Source: Pyropia yezoensis (taxonomy: Eukaryota; Rhodophyta; Bangiophyceae; Bangiales; Bangiaceae). Taken from it: a DNA stretch of 64,000 bases. Under the pieces are notes generated by a model. The model was not told the origin of the DNA. It saw nothing but the letters and a program-made list of their open reading frames with translations, and searched no databases. Position 1 is the first letter of the stretch, and each line of letters starts with the position of its first letter. Below, one piece after another: positions 30,314 through 41,358 of the stretch. The stretch is taken from assembly GCA_009829735.1 (NCBI GenBank), contig CM020618.1, positions 29,674,894-29,738,893 on the forward strand, written 5' to 3'. The position numbers and the translations under genes are program-made.

Positions 30314-31776
30314 GATGCTGGTGTTGGGAAAAGAGGGAGACGGGAACGAAAAAGCGGCGCAAGAGGCCATTCGATCAGCCCATCGAGGCCACAAGAACAG
30401 CCATGACGGGGCGGTAGTGGACGCATCGTCGAGCAGTCCCGCCAACAAAGGCACGAGAGAGATGGCGGCGGTGATCAGGCCAAACAACGGTAGCAGCACA
30501 GGCACAAACGACACAACCAGAGGAAAGGCAATCGTCAGAACCGTGGCCACAATGGCCTGCATTGACAAGCCCGACGACAGCGGCGCCCCCAATGGGCACC
30601 CACAAAGGGCAGTGTACTGTACCGGACGCGCCACCCGCAGACGACCTCTGCCCACCGCTCGCGCTGCCCACTCCGCCGCCGCGCGCTCGCCCGATCAAAC
30701 AGCCCGTCCGCCGTCATGTTGCCACATACCTGGAAGGGGGGGGGGAGAAGAAGCGGGGGATGTAGGGGTGGAAGGTGATCTTCTGTGTATGGATGCCGCG
30801 GCGGTGAGTGGGTGTGCGGAGGGGAAAGGGCAGACTCGGGGACGGTGGGGCGGCGGAATGCGGGCGTCAGCTGTCTGGCGGGGCTGGCCGTCGATCCGCG
30901 TCAAGTGCACCAGCCCAGCGGATCCCAAGCGCACGGCGCGGGTGACCTCGATGGGCGAGAACCCCCATCCGCCACGGTGCTTGGGAAAAGAAGAAAAAAA
31001 AAATCAGCTCAATCGATGCTGTGAGCGCCCCCCCCCCACACTCTTGGATGCCCGCCGTCGCCTGCCCCCGCCTCCCAGTGCGTGCCCCTCCTTTCGGCGA
31101 GATCACAAAACGGCGGAGATGAGGCCGCGACTGGGGTCTTGTGTGGGGCGCAGGCCGCCTCTGGGGGCGGGTGATTTGGCCCCGCCGCGCCGGGCGGGAG
31201 CAGGGGTCTGTGTGTCGCGATCACGTCACAATTATGGGGGCTGGGGGTCTCACACGCAAATATTCGATGCCTATCAGGGCCCCGGAGCCAGAGGGAGGGT
31301 GTGACGGCTGTGTACTGGGGGATGTGTGAGGGTGGGATATCACGGGGGGATACGCCGGTTCGGCTACCGTTTCGAACCGAGAGCTCGCAGGTGCCGCACC
31401 TGGCGCTCCCGGTGCGTGGCGCTTCACAGGCTGGGGAGTCCACGGCGCGCGGTGACCCGCACGCGTGCTCCCAGCTCCCACCGCCCCTCGCCTTGCCTCG
31501 GGCGGCGCTTTGGCGCTGCACCCGCCGCCTGGGGATTCTCTGGGGCTCCTTCCCCCCGGCGCCTTCTCCCCTCCCGCCCCCGCATTTACGCGCCCGCCCG
31601 GCGGCTGGCCTTCTCGCCTGTCGTCGTCTCGGGCGACCCCCCCTCCCCCAGCCCCCCGGGCGTCTCTTCCCCTTCGCCTCCCGGGCGTGCTCCCCCCCCC
31701 CTCCAACCCATTGCCGTTCCCCCCCCCCTCGTACGGCCTGCCGCGCGACGCCGCGGCGTCAAGGGCGGCGCCTGGG
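30314..31776. promoter_or_regulatory. Divergent promoter region, copy 2
   Basis: It is equivalent to 2951-4414 and holds the presumed promoters of psbQ' (-) and the TLDc gene (+), with the likely psbQ' 5' leader intron between about 30730 and 30318. The stretch from about 31400 to 31776 is C-rich and is probably the TLDc leader. Confidence 0.45.
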
Positions 31777-32817
31777 ATGGCGGCCTTTCTCCCACCACCC
31801 GCCGCGGCCCGGCTGCGCTGCGGCCGCCAGCCGCCGCCGCCGCCGCGGCTGGCGTGCCGACCCGGCAGAGGCGGCGGCGGCGGCTGCGGCGGTGCGGCGG
31901 CGGGCGCCCCCGCCGCTCGCCGGCTGGGGCGGCGTGGTGGGTGGGGGCGCACTACCCCCCCCGGCACCTCCCCCGCCGCCGACGCCCCCCCCCCCCTGGT
32001 GATGCAGTCGGCGGCGCCCGGGGACCCCCCCCCCCCCCCCCCCGGCGATGACAAGGCCGCCGCTGCCACCCCCCCGCTGGGCCTTGTTGAGCGCCTCTTC
32101 ACCTTCTTCTTTGGCGCCATTGAGGCCGAGCCGCTCGGCCTCAAGCGCTTTGACCGGGACCGCTTCCCCGAGCTCTACCCCGCCACCCTCACCGAAACCG
32201 CCCCCCCCGTCGACGGGGACGACGCGGAGGTGGCCACCTTCCGCCCCCTCCTGGCTCGCACACAGCTCGCCGCCCGGCCGCTGCGGCTGGTCTACGACGC
32301 CGCCGCAGACGGCTGGACGGCCACCGCCTTTCACGCCCGCGTCGACCGCGGGGGCGCGTCGGTGGTGGTGGCCCGCACGGCGGGCGGCGCGACCGTCGGG
32401 GGGTACAACCCCAAGGGGTGGGTTGGGTACGGGGAGGCCCGCGGCAGCATCGCGGCCTTCCTCTTCACGTGGCCCGACGGGGACACGGCGGGGCGGCCGG
32501 TCAAGCTCCGCAAGGTGGGGCGCGGCGCCATGGCGGTGATTGACAAGCCCGAGGACGGCCCCACGTTTGGGGCCGACGCGTTTGTGGTGCCCCTCCAGCC
32601 GCCCCGCGCGGCGTGGGCGCCGGGCGAGCGGGACCGGCTGGCGCGGTCCAAGCTCGGCTCGTACTATGAGCGGCTGCCCAACGGGCGGAACCACCTGTTT
32701 GCCCCCACCGAGTCGGGGTCGGGGGTGACGCTCGAGGCGCTCCGCGTCTACCAGGGCGTCTATGCCGAGGGGGAGGAGATCCCCTTTTCCGACGCCCTCC
32801 CCTTCTCGCTGGATTGA
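31777..32817 (+). CDS. TLDc-domain protein, intact copy
   Basis: The frame codes for 346 residues from 31777. The N-terminal third is Pro/Ala/Arg-rich with no clear domain. Residues 171 to 346 form a TLDc domain of the kind in plant TLD proteins. It opens LVYDAAADGWTATAFHARVD, continues with VVVARTAGGATVGGYNPKGW, AAFLFTWPDGDT, GPTFGADAFVVPL and ARSKLGSYYERLP, and ends IPFSDALPFSLD. TLDc proteins are linked to oxidative-stress protection and V-ATPase binding; no enzyme activity is established for the plant-type members. Whether the low-complexity start is a plastid transit peptide cannot be told; an internal ATG at 32002 would skip it. No intron is needed. Confidence 0.85.
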   Translation: MAAFLPPPAAARLRCGRQPPPPPRLACRPGRGGGGGCGGAAAGAPAARRLGRRGGWGRTTPPGTSPAADAPPPLVMQSAAPGDPPPPPPGDDKAAAATPPLGLVERLFTFFFGAIEAEPLGLKRFDRDRFPELYPATLTETAPPVDGDDAEVATFRPLLARTQLAARPLRLVYDAAADGWTATAFHARVDRGGASVVVARTAGGATVGGYNPKGWVGYGEARGSIAAFLFTWPDGDTAGRPVKLRKVGRGAMAVIDKPEDGPTFGADAFVVPLQPPRAAWAPGERDRLARSKLGSYYERLPNGRNHLFAPTESGSGVTLEALRVYQGVYAEGEEIPFSDALPFSLD

Positions 32818-32883
32818 GGGGGCGGCTGCTGAGGGGGGGGGGGGGGGGGGGGGGCACAAGGGGGGGTAGGGCACGGATACGGG

Positions 32884-33057
32884 AGGGTTCAGGGGGGAAG
32901 GGGGGGCGGGGGGACCATGGACGGAACTAGCAGGCTGGAGACCACCCACTGCGGTGAGGTCAGGGGGGGGAGGGTTCAGGGGGGACGGGGGGGCGGGGGG
33001 ACCATGGACGGAACCAGCAGGCTGGAGACCACCCATTGCGGTGAGGTCAGGGGGGGG
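32884..33057. repeat. Two-copy tandem repeat (copy 2)
   Basis: This is the counterpart of 5527-5702: two units with the shared core GGACCATGGACGGAAC downstream of the TLDc stop. Confidence 0.75.
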
Positions 33058-33374
33058 TGCACCCCTCTGCGACAAAACAGTTTTTTTCTCTCCTTTTCCC
33101 GCCCCCCTTTACCCCAGTCATCCGGCGCGGGTGCCTCTGGCCCCCACACGACTGGCAGGCCAAGACGGCTGCTGGACCCACGACCAGCTGTGGCAGACAT
33201 ATTTGCCACACGACAGGCGCGGCTGGGGATGCGCAACGGGAGGCTCATGTTGTGTACATGTTTTTCTTGACCATCAGCCGCCATCCCCTCCCGCCGACGG
33301 CCGCCCTGCATCGCCGTCGTCGGGGTAGTTTGTGTGTATGTACAACTGCGTCGCCGTCGCCGCGCCGCCCCCAC

Positions 33375-33407
<33 letters not shown>

Positions 33408-33719
33408 TTGCCCGCTCCCCTTCCTTTCCGCGCGCCTTCCCGCCGCCAAAAGGGGCGGACTTCCCGCCCAGTACGCCTCCTCCCTCACGCCCGCCCTCCG
33501 CGCTCTGGTCCCCTTCAACGAACAGACGCCGGGGTGGGTGTGCCCCGGCGCGTCCAAAGAGAGGACCACCCCAGCCAGAAGGGAGACACCGCGTGGAGAC
33601 AGCCCCTACACGGCGGCCGTCTCCATCGAGTGGCACGTGGGGTTGTCCGGAAGCAATCGGTGCGGGAGAGACAGATGGTCACTCTCCCCCCCCCCCCAAA
33701 GAAGCGCGAAAGAAAGGGC

Positions 33720-34190
33720 TTATCGTTCCCTGCGGGGGATGGGCCCAAACAGCTGCGCCGCCGACGATGGGGGCGGCGACGGCGCGAGCGCCACGCCCAA
33801 CAGGTCCACCAGCGACGCGCCCGGCGCGGCGGCGGCGGCGGCGGCGGCCACGCACGGCGGGTCTGCGCCCGCCCCCCGCTGGTACGCCTCTGCCGCCAGC
33901 ACCCCGCAGCGGGGGGCGCCCGCCACCGACGGGGGCGGCGTGCACGACGCGGCGGGTGGGGAGGCGAGGGTGGGGAGGGGCGGGAAGGCCGCCGGGAGGC
34001 CGCCGCCGAGGGGCCAGGACGAGGAAGAGAGGGGCGACCCGCCGCCGCCGCCGCGGCTGCCCCTGCCACGGCGGGAGGGGGACGGCGGGGGGGGTGGCGG
34101 CGGTGGCGGGGGGAGCTCCTCCGTTGCCGACAGCGTCGACATCCAGTCATCCGCAGAGGTCCACACGTGGAGGGAAGACACCAGGCGCAT
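33720..34190 (-). CDS. Small proline-rich protein of unknown function, intact copy
   Basis: This is an open frame of 156 residues that I do not recognise. It begins MRLVSSLHVWTSADDWMSTL, then has a run of 10 prolines, an Arg/Gly-rich basic stretch (SRRGRGSRGG), a Ser/Pro-rich middle, and an Ala-rich end closing with LVDLLGVALAP and QLFGPIPRRER. There is no signal peptide or membrane segment. The start is chosen because the protein-like part begins there. It converges with the TLDc gene. Support for a real gene comes from the well-mixed composition at both ends; a chance frame in GC-rich DNA is possible. Confidence 0.5.
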   Translation of the reverse strand: MRLVSSLHVWTSADDWMSTLSATEELPPPPPPPPPPSPSRRGRGSRGGGGGSPLSSSSWPLGGGLPAAFPPLPTLASPPAASCTPPPSVAGAPRCGVLAAEAYQRGAGADPPCVAAAAAAAAPGASLVDLLGVALAPSPPPSSAAQLFGPIPRRER

Positions 34191-35301
34191 GGTGGCGGTA
34201 GGGAGGTAGACCCGGCAGGGAGGGTTGGAGGGGGGAGCAGCAAGTGAGAAGGGTGGTCGGAACAGCCAAGGGCGACGGGGTGGGTGGGGCGGGGGGGGGG
34301 GGGGGGGGGAGGGGCAGGTGCATAAGACGGACAAGGAGAGCGACAGGGGGAAGTTGCGAGACACCAGCAGGGGGCGGGGGGGGGGGGGGGGGGGGGGGGG
34401 GGTTGGGAGCAACGGGGGAAGGGTGGGAGGAACGGGAGGGAGGGCTGTGGGAGCAACGGGGGGAGGACGGGAGGAGGCTCTAGACGGGACGGGCGCGAGA
34501 AGCAGCAGATGGACCAGGCCGGTGGATAGACGACAGTGAGCCGCGAGCGCCGCCTCCCCTGCCTGGTGGCACCGGGTCGAGGGTCCAGTAGGAGCTGCAA
34601 ACAGGAGGCCCGCCAACCCCACCCACCGCCCCCCCCACGGGCCAACGAGCGCGCGCGCGTACATACCTACCTACCACACGGGCGCACCTCGGTGGGGCGG
34701 CGGCGCCACGGCGCCACGGCAACGCCGCCGCCGCCGCCGCTGCAGCTGCCGCCACCGCCGCAACCAGCCGCCGCGCATCTCCACACCCGCCGCCGCCCGC
34801 CGCCCGCCGCCCGCCTCCGCCGCCGCCAGCGCGGCGCGCCGCCGGCGGCCGTGCCACGCGGCCGCGGCACACACACACGCGACCGGTCGGGCGGGGGCCC
34901 AGACAGACGGCGGCGGGGGGACGGCCAGGGGGCCCACTCCGCCTCCCCAGGACTCCTGGGCCAGGAGCCGACAACCAGCCCGCCGCTCCTCCCCCCCTGG
35001 CCCGCCCCCCCCCCCCCCCCCCCGCACCCCCACCCGCGCCTCCCCTGGCCCGTCTGTTTGCGGCGGTGACGGCAGCGTTTCACGCCGTGGCACCCCCGCG
35101 GCTGCAGCCGCGCAGGCCCGGGCAGGAGCTGGCTAGCTGCTCGCCCCGAGCCGCCCGGCGGCGGCGCGGGGCGGGATCTGCCCAGGCCGGAGGTGCCGGC
35201 GGTCGGGAGGGTCCCGTGGTCACGTGGGCGCGCCGTCCCCCTGCCCGCCGACGGCCCTGCTTGTGGCCGAAAAGCCGTGTGGCTTTCTGGTGGCTAATAC
35301 G

Positions 35302-35329
35302 CAGCCGTCGGTTTTCCCCCGTCGCTCGC

Positions 35330-35371
<42 letters not shown>

Positions 35372-35746
35372 ACCCTGGAATCCATACTTGCCCTCCCCTG
35401 TATACTCGTGGGGGTGAGGAAAGAGAAAACCGGGGGGCGCGGGGGGGAAGAGGCCACCGGTTGCGGCCCAGCGGGGGGCTCCCCCCGGCGCTGCAAGCCT
35501 CCCCCCCCCCCCCCGTGGCGCTTACCACCACGTCTTCTGGCACAGACGGCCGGCTGGTGGGCCCCGCCCACCCCCCCCCCTCCGCCCCCCACCTCTGCCC
35601 AAGGCAGCCTCCGCAGACAGGCAGACAGGGAGAGAGGCCGTGCCAGGTGCGGGGCGGGGAGGCATCCTGCCTGCGAGGTGGCGCCTCGAGAGGGCGGCGA
35701 GCGCAACACCCGCCCCTGCGTCCGCCGTGGACCAACACCCCGCGCA
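35302..35746. other. Spacer with 41-base C tract
   Basis: A pure C run occupies 35331-35371, and other C and G runs follow to about 35590. This run lies 30 bases beyond the point that matches the end of contig 1. No gene is supported. Confidence 0.6.
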
Positions 35747-36740
35747 GTGATCCTCAAACCGGGATCCTCGACAAGCCTGTTTTTCTGCCGTTACGCTTGC
35801 CCGCGACTTGTCAAGTGGCCCCCCGAACTTCCCTCCACACCCCCATACGGGCCGATTGTTTATTGTCCTTTTCTTTGAGGCTTGTTGAATGACCCTAGAT
35901 GTCGCCTTCCCACCATTATGATGGTATAGTATATGGCAAGACGCGCAGCGACGGTGCGTACCAGAAGATGTAAAAAATGTGTGTTCTGCCGTCATCTAGG
36001 ACCATCCAACAACACTTGTCAAGAATTGTACAAGCACTTGGGCGTGGCAGCATGTCAGTCGCAGGCCTCGGTTAGGTCTGTTCGGCCCGAACTAAGAGGA
36101 AGTACCGCTGGAAAAGGTGGCCTGGCTGACATCTGATCTGGTGTCATAGGGACTGCAGTGCACACTTTGACGTCTAATGAGACTTGTCAAGCCCCACGCT
36201 CGCCAACATATACCTTCCGATAAGGAGTCGGCGAGGATTGACAGCAGCAACTGTATGAAGCATTACAGCGAATCAAACACACACTACAGGGGTGAGTGGT
36301 CGCGGCTGCACGAGGCCGATTCTATGGCGATGTTCTGAAGAATGATGAGACCTGAGAAAAGCTCACAGCAGGTCACAGCAGAAGTCCCGCAATTGTCAGC
36401 GCTGTAAATCTCACGCGCGCGTTTTTATTGGCTACTCAGATGATGTTGCCACAGACGGCTGCAATGAATCGGTCTGAGGTGCAAAGAGAGGCGGATCGAC
36501 GCACAAAGTGAAGGACGTCTGACAAGGCGCTGGCCACGTGGGCCAGAAACCCGGATCTGCACCCTCCGTCCAGTTCGTTCGGATCTGTTGTGAACTGCCC
36601 AGACCTGCTGTGACATGCTCACAGCAAAAACCCAGAACAATGGAGGCGATCACGCTTCTCTGATTGGTCCCTGAGCTCGGACCGGGATCCTCTTCTGCTC
36701 CGGGCAGCTGCCCGGATTGCTGTGAAGGGCTCACAGCAGC
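35747..36740 (+). repeat. Outer inverted-repeat end, left, with palindromic subterminal motifs
   Basis: From 35747 about 60 bases match the reverse complement of the sequence ending at 56390 (shared GGATCCTCGACAAGCC, then TGTTTTTCTGCCG). A second matching patch lies at 36300-36395 against 56026-56110. Within the region TCACAGCA occurs twice at 36363-36380. Perfect palindromes TGCTGTGA-N5-TCACAGCA lie at 36606-36626 and 36718-36738. This is the layout of transposon ends with transposase-binding repeats. Confidence 0.6.
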
Positions 36741-37577
36741 CACAGCAGCAGTATTGCAATGATGAAGTCCTTCCCACGTGGGCACAGCAGCACAGCACAG
36801 ATCGAGTGACGTGGCAAAGGTGCCCTCCGCCCTTCTTTCCACTTCATCTCCCCTGCTTGGTCTCTGCCTTCCCGCACTGACGTCTTCCTTGCGACCGCCC
36901 CCCGCATGTGCACAGAGCAGATGAGAAAGGACAGGCCGGGTCTGTCGCCAGGCTACCGCTAACCGCCCCCTCTCCGGGAACTTATGTCGCCAGCCCAGCG
37001 CGGGCTGGACGCCTCTCCACGCTCGCGGGATGGAGAGACAACCCCCACTTGGCACGATCGCTGCCGGCTGCCCTGGCTGCGATTAATGGTCCAACGGGCC
37101 GTAGGAAAGAGGACAGCTTGTCGCCAGAGGTGCAACCAGTTCTGGAGCTCTAAAACATGACAAAACGCCTCTCTTGATGTCTCCACGGACTGCTACTGAT
37201 ACGGCTGCTGTTGCTGCGAGGGTTCTAAGCAAATAAACACCAGTCTGGCCCCAGCCCCCTGTGCGACAGGCGGTGGAGCCCTTACGGCTCTGTTTTGCTC
37301 TTTCACGGCAGCCCTGCACAGGCCCGCAACCGTGAGGGCCGAACCCTACAGTTCTGAATCCTACGTGCCGCACCGCGAGGCTGGTACCGGTGGGAGCGCC
37401 CCGCCCTTTCCCCAGGTCCCTGCCCGGCGTGCCGGGCAGGATCGCGAGTGAGGGACACCCAGTACCTCGCGGTACACAGCGCTCGGGCAGTCCCGTCCCG
37501 CCTTTGCCTCCGCTCGTGTCCCGGGAGGCGGCCGGCGGGATACGAGGCCAACCAAGGGGGGCGCCGCGAAGCGTTTT
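36741..37577. other. Spacer between the outer repeat and the long-arm transposon
   Basis: It is of mixed composition. A minus-strand frame (36432-37055) is open but its product resembles nothing I know. I see no gene I can support. Confidence 0.4.
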
Positions 37578-40386
37578 GGCGCTGCGACTGACGCAGCACT
37601 GCCGTTCAGGGGCACTCGGCCGCCGCCCCCCCCCGCCCCGGTACTTTCGTGTTTTTGGAGCCTTTTGAGTGCTTTTTTGAAGTGTCTCAGGTGAAAGCAC
37701 AACGAAGGCTCCGATCTTTTCAAAGCGCGATGCGCGTCAGCCCTCATTGTCAAAAAGAACGATCAGCGTCCCCAACGCTTTTCCCAACGCTGGTCTTGGG
37801 CACTCACAGAGAGCCAGGTCCCAGATTCTCCAAAGCGACCTGACTTGGAGCAGAACGCCGGCGCCAAACGTTCGCCGGCCCTGGAAAAGTGGAGCACACT
37901 TTTCATGCCGCGGGGCGTAGTCTGCTACGTACCGACTGAGCTCGCCCGACAGCGTGCGGGCCTAAAAAAGCACGGGAGAAAAGGGTGTACGCCCCACGCA
38001 ATGAGGCCTTGGCTGCGCTACGTTGCAGGATGTTCCCCCTGGTTTTTTTGCGTCACCAAAACCCCCTCGCTCTCCAGCTCCCTGCTCCCGGTCACCGCCC
38101 GTACCCCCCCACCGCCGTCGGCATCCCGTCGCCTGCGGCCACTGCCACCCCACCGTCGTACGCGCCATCGTTGCCGCGCGCTTCCATCGCCCCGCCCCAT
38201 CCTCCGCCGCGGCACCCGCCCCCGTCCCCGCGACTCTCGGCGGCAAGAAAGCGGCAGCGGCAGCAAGGTCGGCGACGCGGCGGCGACACGGCGGCGGTGC
38301 TGTTGTGGGGGGTGGCGGGGCTGTGTGGGGGGGGAGCTGCAGGAGAGGCTGCGAGGGGGGGGGCTGTGGCGGGTGGTGGTGGGGGGGCTGCTGGCGGTGC
38401 GCGGCGGTGCGGTGGTCCTCTTCCCGCCTGGGAGCTGGTGCTCGTGGTGGTGGGGGGGGGCCGCCGCTTTTTTTTTTTGCCGCCGCCGCCACCCCCGCCG
38501 CCGCCGCAGCGACCACCACGCCGGTGGCGCGGTGGGGCGTGGCTGCCGGCCGTGGCGGTTGCGGGGGAGGGACAACCCCCGCGGTGGGGGCGGCAAGGCA
38601 GCGGCAGCAGAATCAAGATCGTCGTCGCGTCGGCGTCACGGCAGCGGTGCTGTTGTGGGGGGGGGCGGGGGTGTGGGGGGGGGTAATTGGGGGGATGCTG
38701 TGGGGGGGTGTGCTGTGCGGGGTGCCGGTGGGGGGGCCATTGGAGGTGTGCGACGGTGTGATCGTCCTCTTTCTGGCTGGGTGCCGGCGCTCGTGGTTGT
38801 TGGGGGGGGCGATGGCAGCTTTTTTTTGCCACGGCCGCCACCGCCGCCGCCGCCATCCCCACCGCCACGCCGGTCGCGCGGTGGGGCGTGGCTGCCGGCC
38901 GCGGAGGTCGTGGGGGGGTGACGACCCCCGCGGCGGCCGCGGCACGGAGGCGGCAACGGCGGCAAGGCCGGCGTCGCCCAGTTACCCCTATCCGCCCACG
39001 CCAAGCCCATGGCGTCTGCCTGCCGCGTCGCCAGACGTCGCGTGCTACCTGCCAGTGTGTCTCCTGTGGTGCGCTTGACTGTCCTCCTGTCTCATAGCTG
39101 GTGTGAGCGCCGCGGCTGCCGACGTTTTTTGATTCTTTGTGTTTCCTTTCTTGATTCTTTGCATCAGCCCGTCGTTTTTCATGACCCCTCACTTTTCTAC
39201 GTGCATTGTTTTGTGCTCTTTTCCTTGGCATTGTTTTTCTCTGTCCCATTGTTGAACATTGAAGGGCCTGTGAAGAACTTTCCAATGCCCGCGCCTGCCC
39301 CTGCGCGGCCCCCGTTCCCGCGCCTCTCGGCGGCAAGAAAGCGGCAGCGGCAGCAAGGTCGGCGACGCGGCGGCGACACGGCGGCGGTGCTGTTGTGGGG
39401 GGTGGCGGGGCTGTGGGGGGGGGTGCTGCGGGAGAGGCTCCGGGGGGGGGGTGCTGTGGGGGGTGCTGGTGGTTGGGCTCCTGGCGGTGCGCGGCGGTGC
39501 GGTGGTCCTCTTCCCGCTGGGAGCTGGTGCTCGTGGTGGTGGGGGGGGGCCGCGGCCTCTTTTTGCTGCCGCCGCCGCCGCCACCCCCGCCGCCGCCGCA
39601 GCGACCACCACGCCGGTGGCGCGGTGGGGCTTGGCTGCCGGCCGTGGCGGTTGCGGGAGAGAGACGACCCCCGCGGTGGTGGCGGCAAGGAAGCGGCAGC
39701 AGTGGCAAGGTGGGCGTCGCGGCGGCGTCACGGTGGCAGTGCTGTTGTGGGGGGGGGCGCGGTTGTAGGGGGGGGTAATCGGGGGGATGCTGTGCGGGGG
39801 TGTGCTGTGCGGAGTGCCGGTGGGGGGGCCATTGGAGGTGTGCGACGGTGTGATGGTCCTCTTTCTGGCTGGGTGCCGGCGCTCGTGGTTGTTGGGGGGG
39901 GCGATGGCAGCTTTTTTTTGCCACGGCCGCCACCGCCGCCGCCGCCATCCCCACCGCCACGCCGGTCGCGCGGTGGGGCGTGGCTGCCGGCCGCGGAGGT
40001 CGTGGGGGGGTGACGACCCCCGCGGCGGCCGCGGCACGGAGGCGGCAGCGGCGGCAAGGCCGGCGTCGCCCAGTTACCCCCATCCGCCCACGCCAAGCCC
40101 ATGGCGTCTGCCTGCCGCGTCGCCAGACGTCGCGTGCTACCTGCCAGTGTGTCTCCTGTGGTGCGCTTGACTGTCCTCCTGTCTCATAGCTGGTGTGAGC
40201 GCCGCGGCTGCCGACGTTTTTTGATTCTTTGTGTTTCCTTTCTTGATTCTTTGCATCAGCCCGTCGTTTTTCATGACCCCTCACTTTTCTACGTGCATTG
40301 TTTTGTGCTCTTTTCCTTGGCATTGTTTTTCTCTGTCCCATTGTTGAACATTGAAGGGCCTGTGAAGAACTTTCCAATGCCCGCGT
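37578..40386 (+). repeat. Left inverted-repeat arm
   Basis: The outer 660 bases are single-copy within the arm. Then come GC-rich subunits of about 350 bp that start GTGCTGTTGTGGGGG at 38297, 38647, 39387 and 39739. After each pair lies a spacer of about 250-390 bases that is less GC-rich (for example CATTGTTGAACATTGAAGGG at about 39249 and 40341). The pair plus spacer therefore forms a higher unit of about 1.09 kb, present about twice. Long open frames cross the arm on both strands but look like low-complexity by-products. Confidence 0.85.
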
Positions 40387-41358
40387 CCGCTGCTGCGCTC
40401 CACCCGCGTCGACCTCGCATGCTCATCGACACTTGCTTGTTGCGCCGACGCGGTCAACCACCCGGCGCAGTTGCAGGAAAGGAAAGAGCGCGTCGCCCAG
40501 CTGCACCGCACGCACGCGGGGGGAGCTTGTGCCGCACGTCACAGAGGACCTTCCCCCTGATTGCCGATTGGCCAACTTTCGACGGAGGCGACGGAGCACG
40601 ACCTGTATCGCCACTCTGCGATGGTCGGTACAGGGATCCAAACCATCCAGTGGCGGCAGCGCCGCTTTTGAGTGGCGTGAGAACGCGGCGGGTCGGCAGC
40701 AGAAGCGGTACTGGATGGGAACTCGCCTCGTGACTTGTGAGTGCGTGTATCGGGGGACGGTTGTTTACTTGCTTTCGGTTGCACTGGTATAGGCGATTCA
40801 TGGCCGGCGGGGTGTGACGGGTTCGATACTCCGCAGACGTAGCATTGGAGCTTAGTGTACCTGCAGGCCTGCATGCATGCCTTCGCGCTCCGTACCGTTG
40901 ACGATCGGTATCCAGCTTTTATCGGCAGCTTGTGCTGGGGCGACCCACATTGGCAATCGTGCTGCGCGCCGTGCTGTACTCTGAAGCGCGCATGGGCACG
41001 GCCGCTTGTATATGCTGGAGGGAAGTGGAGAGCGCGAGAGACTGCCTCTAGAATTGTCTCGGACAGACTGCTGAATGACTAAGCGGTTGTGCGAAGGTGG
41101 GGTTCACCAGACAAGTGAGGGCAATAAGTGAACAGAGTAGGGCGCGGTGATGTGGCAGGGAAACGCACGGGGGAGAGGCCGGCGAGGTGTTGGCGAGCGG
41201 GGCAATGCGCAAGCGAGCGCGCGCGGACATAGGACGGTCCGAGGGCCATCGTGATGTGACGAAAGCGGCTGCAAAAGTTTGGAGGTGGCGAAATATCTGA
41301 CATGAAAGGCAAAATGCCATAACCCGCGAGGGGAAAATCCATGAAAAGCACAAGACCC
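40387..41358. other. Transposon core, left part
   Basis: This unique sequence lies between the left arm and the minus-strand frame. Some short stretches read like protein in one plus frame (LPLIADWPTFDGGDGARP) but no full gene can be drawn. The part near 41300 is the 3' flank of the minus-strand frame. Confidence 0.4.

Larger units (their letters stand above)
27369..35301. repeat. Right copy of the 7.9-kb duplicated block
   Basis: It matches 1-7954. This copy is embedded in continuous sequence on both sides: 26947-27368 on the left and 35302 onward on the right. Stretches without genes hold the same as in the left copy: 27369-29431 (psbQ' 3' flank), 32818-33719 (G tract 32833-32854, tandem repeat and a C tract near 33376-33404) and 34191-35301 (G tracts, (GCC)n). 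The TLDc gene and the small minus-strand gene are open only in this copy. Confidence 0.95.

Noticed and set aside
36432-37055. A 207-codon minus-strand open frame in the transposon flank
   Set aside because: There is no recognisable motif, it overlaps the palindromic end motifs, and it has no partner in the matching right flank.
38092-40377. A 761-codon open frame across the left transposon arm, and similar frames across the other arms
   Set aside because: The product is low-complexity Pro/Arg/His/Ala, frames are open on both strands at once, and they follow the subrepeat period. Lack of stop codons in GC-rich repeats explains them.
37578-40386. A CRISPR-like or other prokaryotic repeat array in the arms
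   Set aside because: The subunits are about 350 bp, degenerate and mirrored in the other arm, and the genome is eukaryotic. They fit transposon arms.
40817-40835. GGGTTCGATACTC resembling a tRNA T-loop
   Set aside because: The flanking bases do not form a five-pair T stem and no acceptor, D or anticodon arm fits around it.
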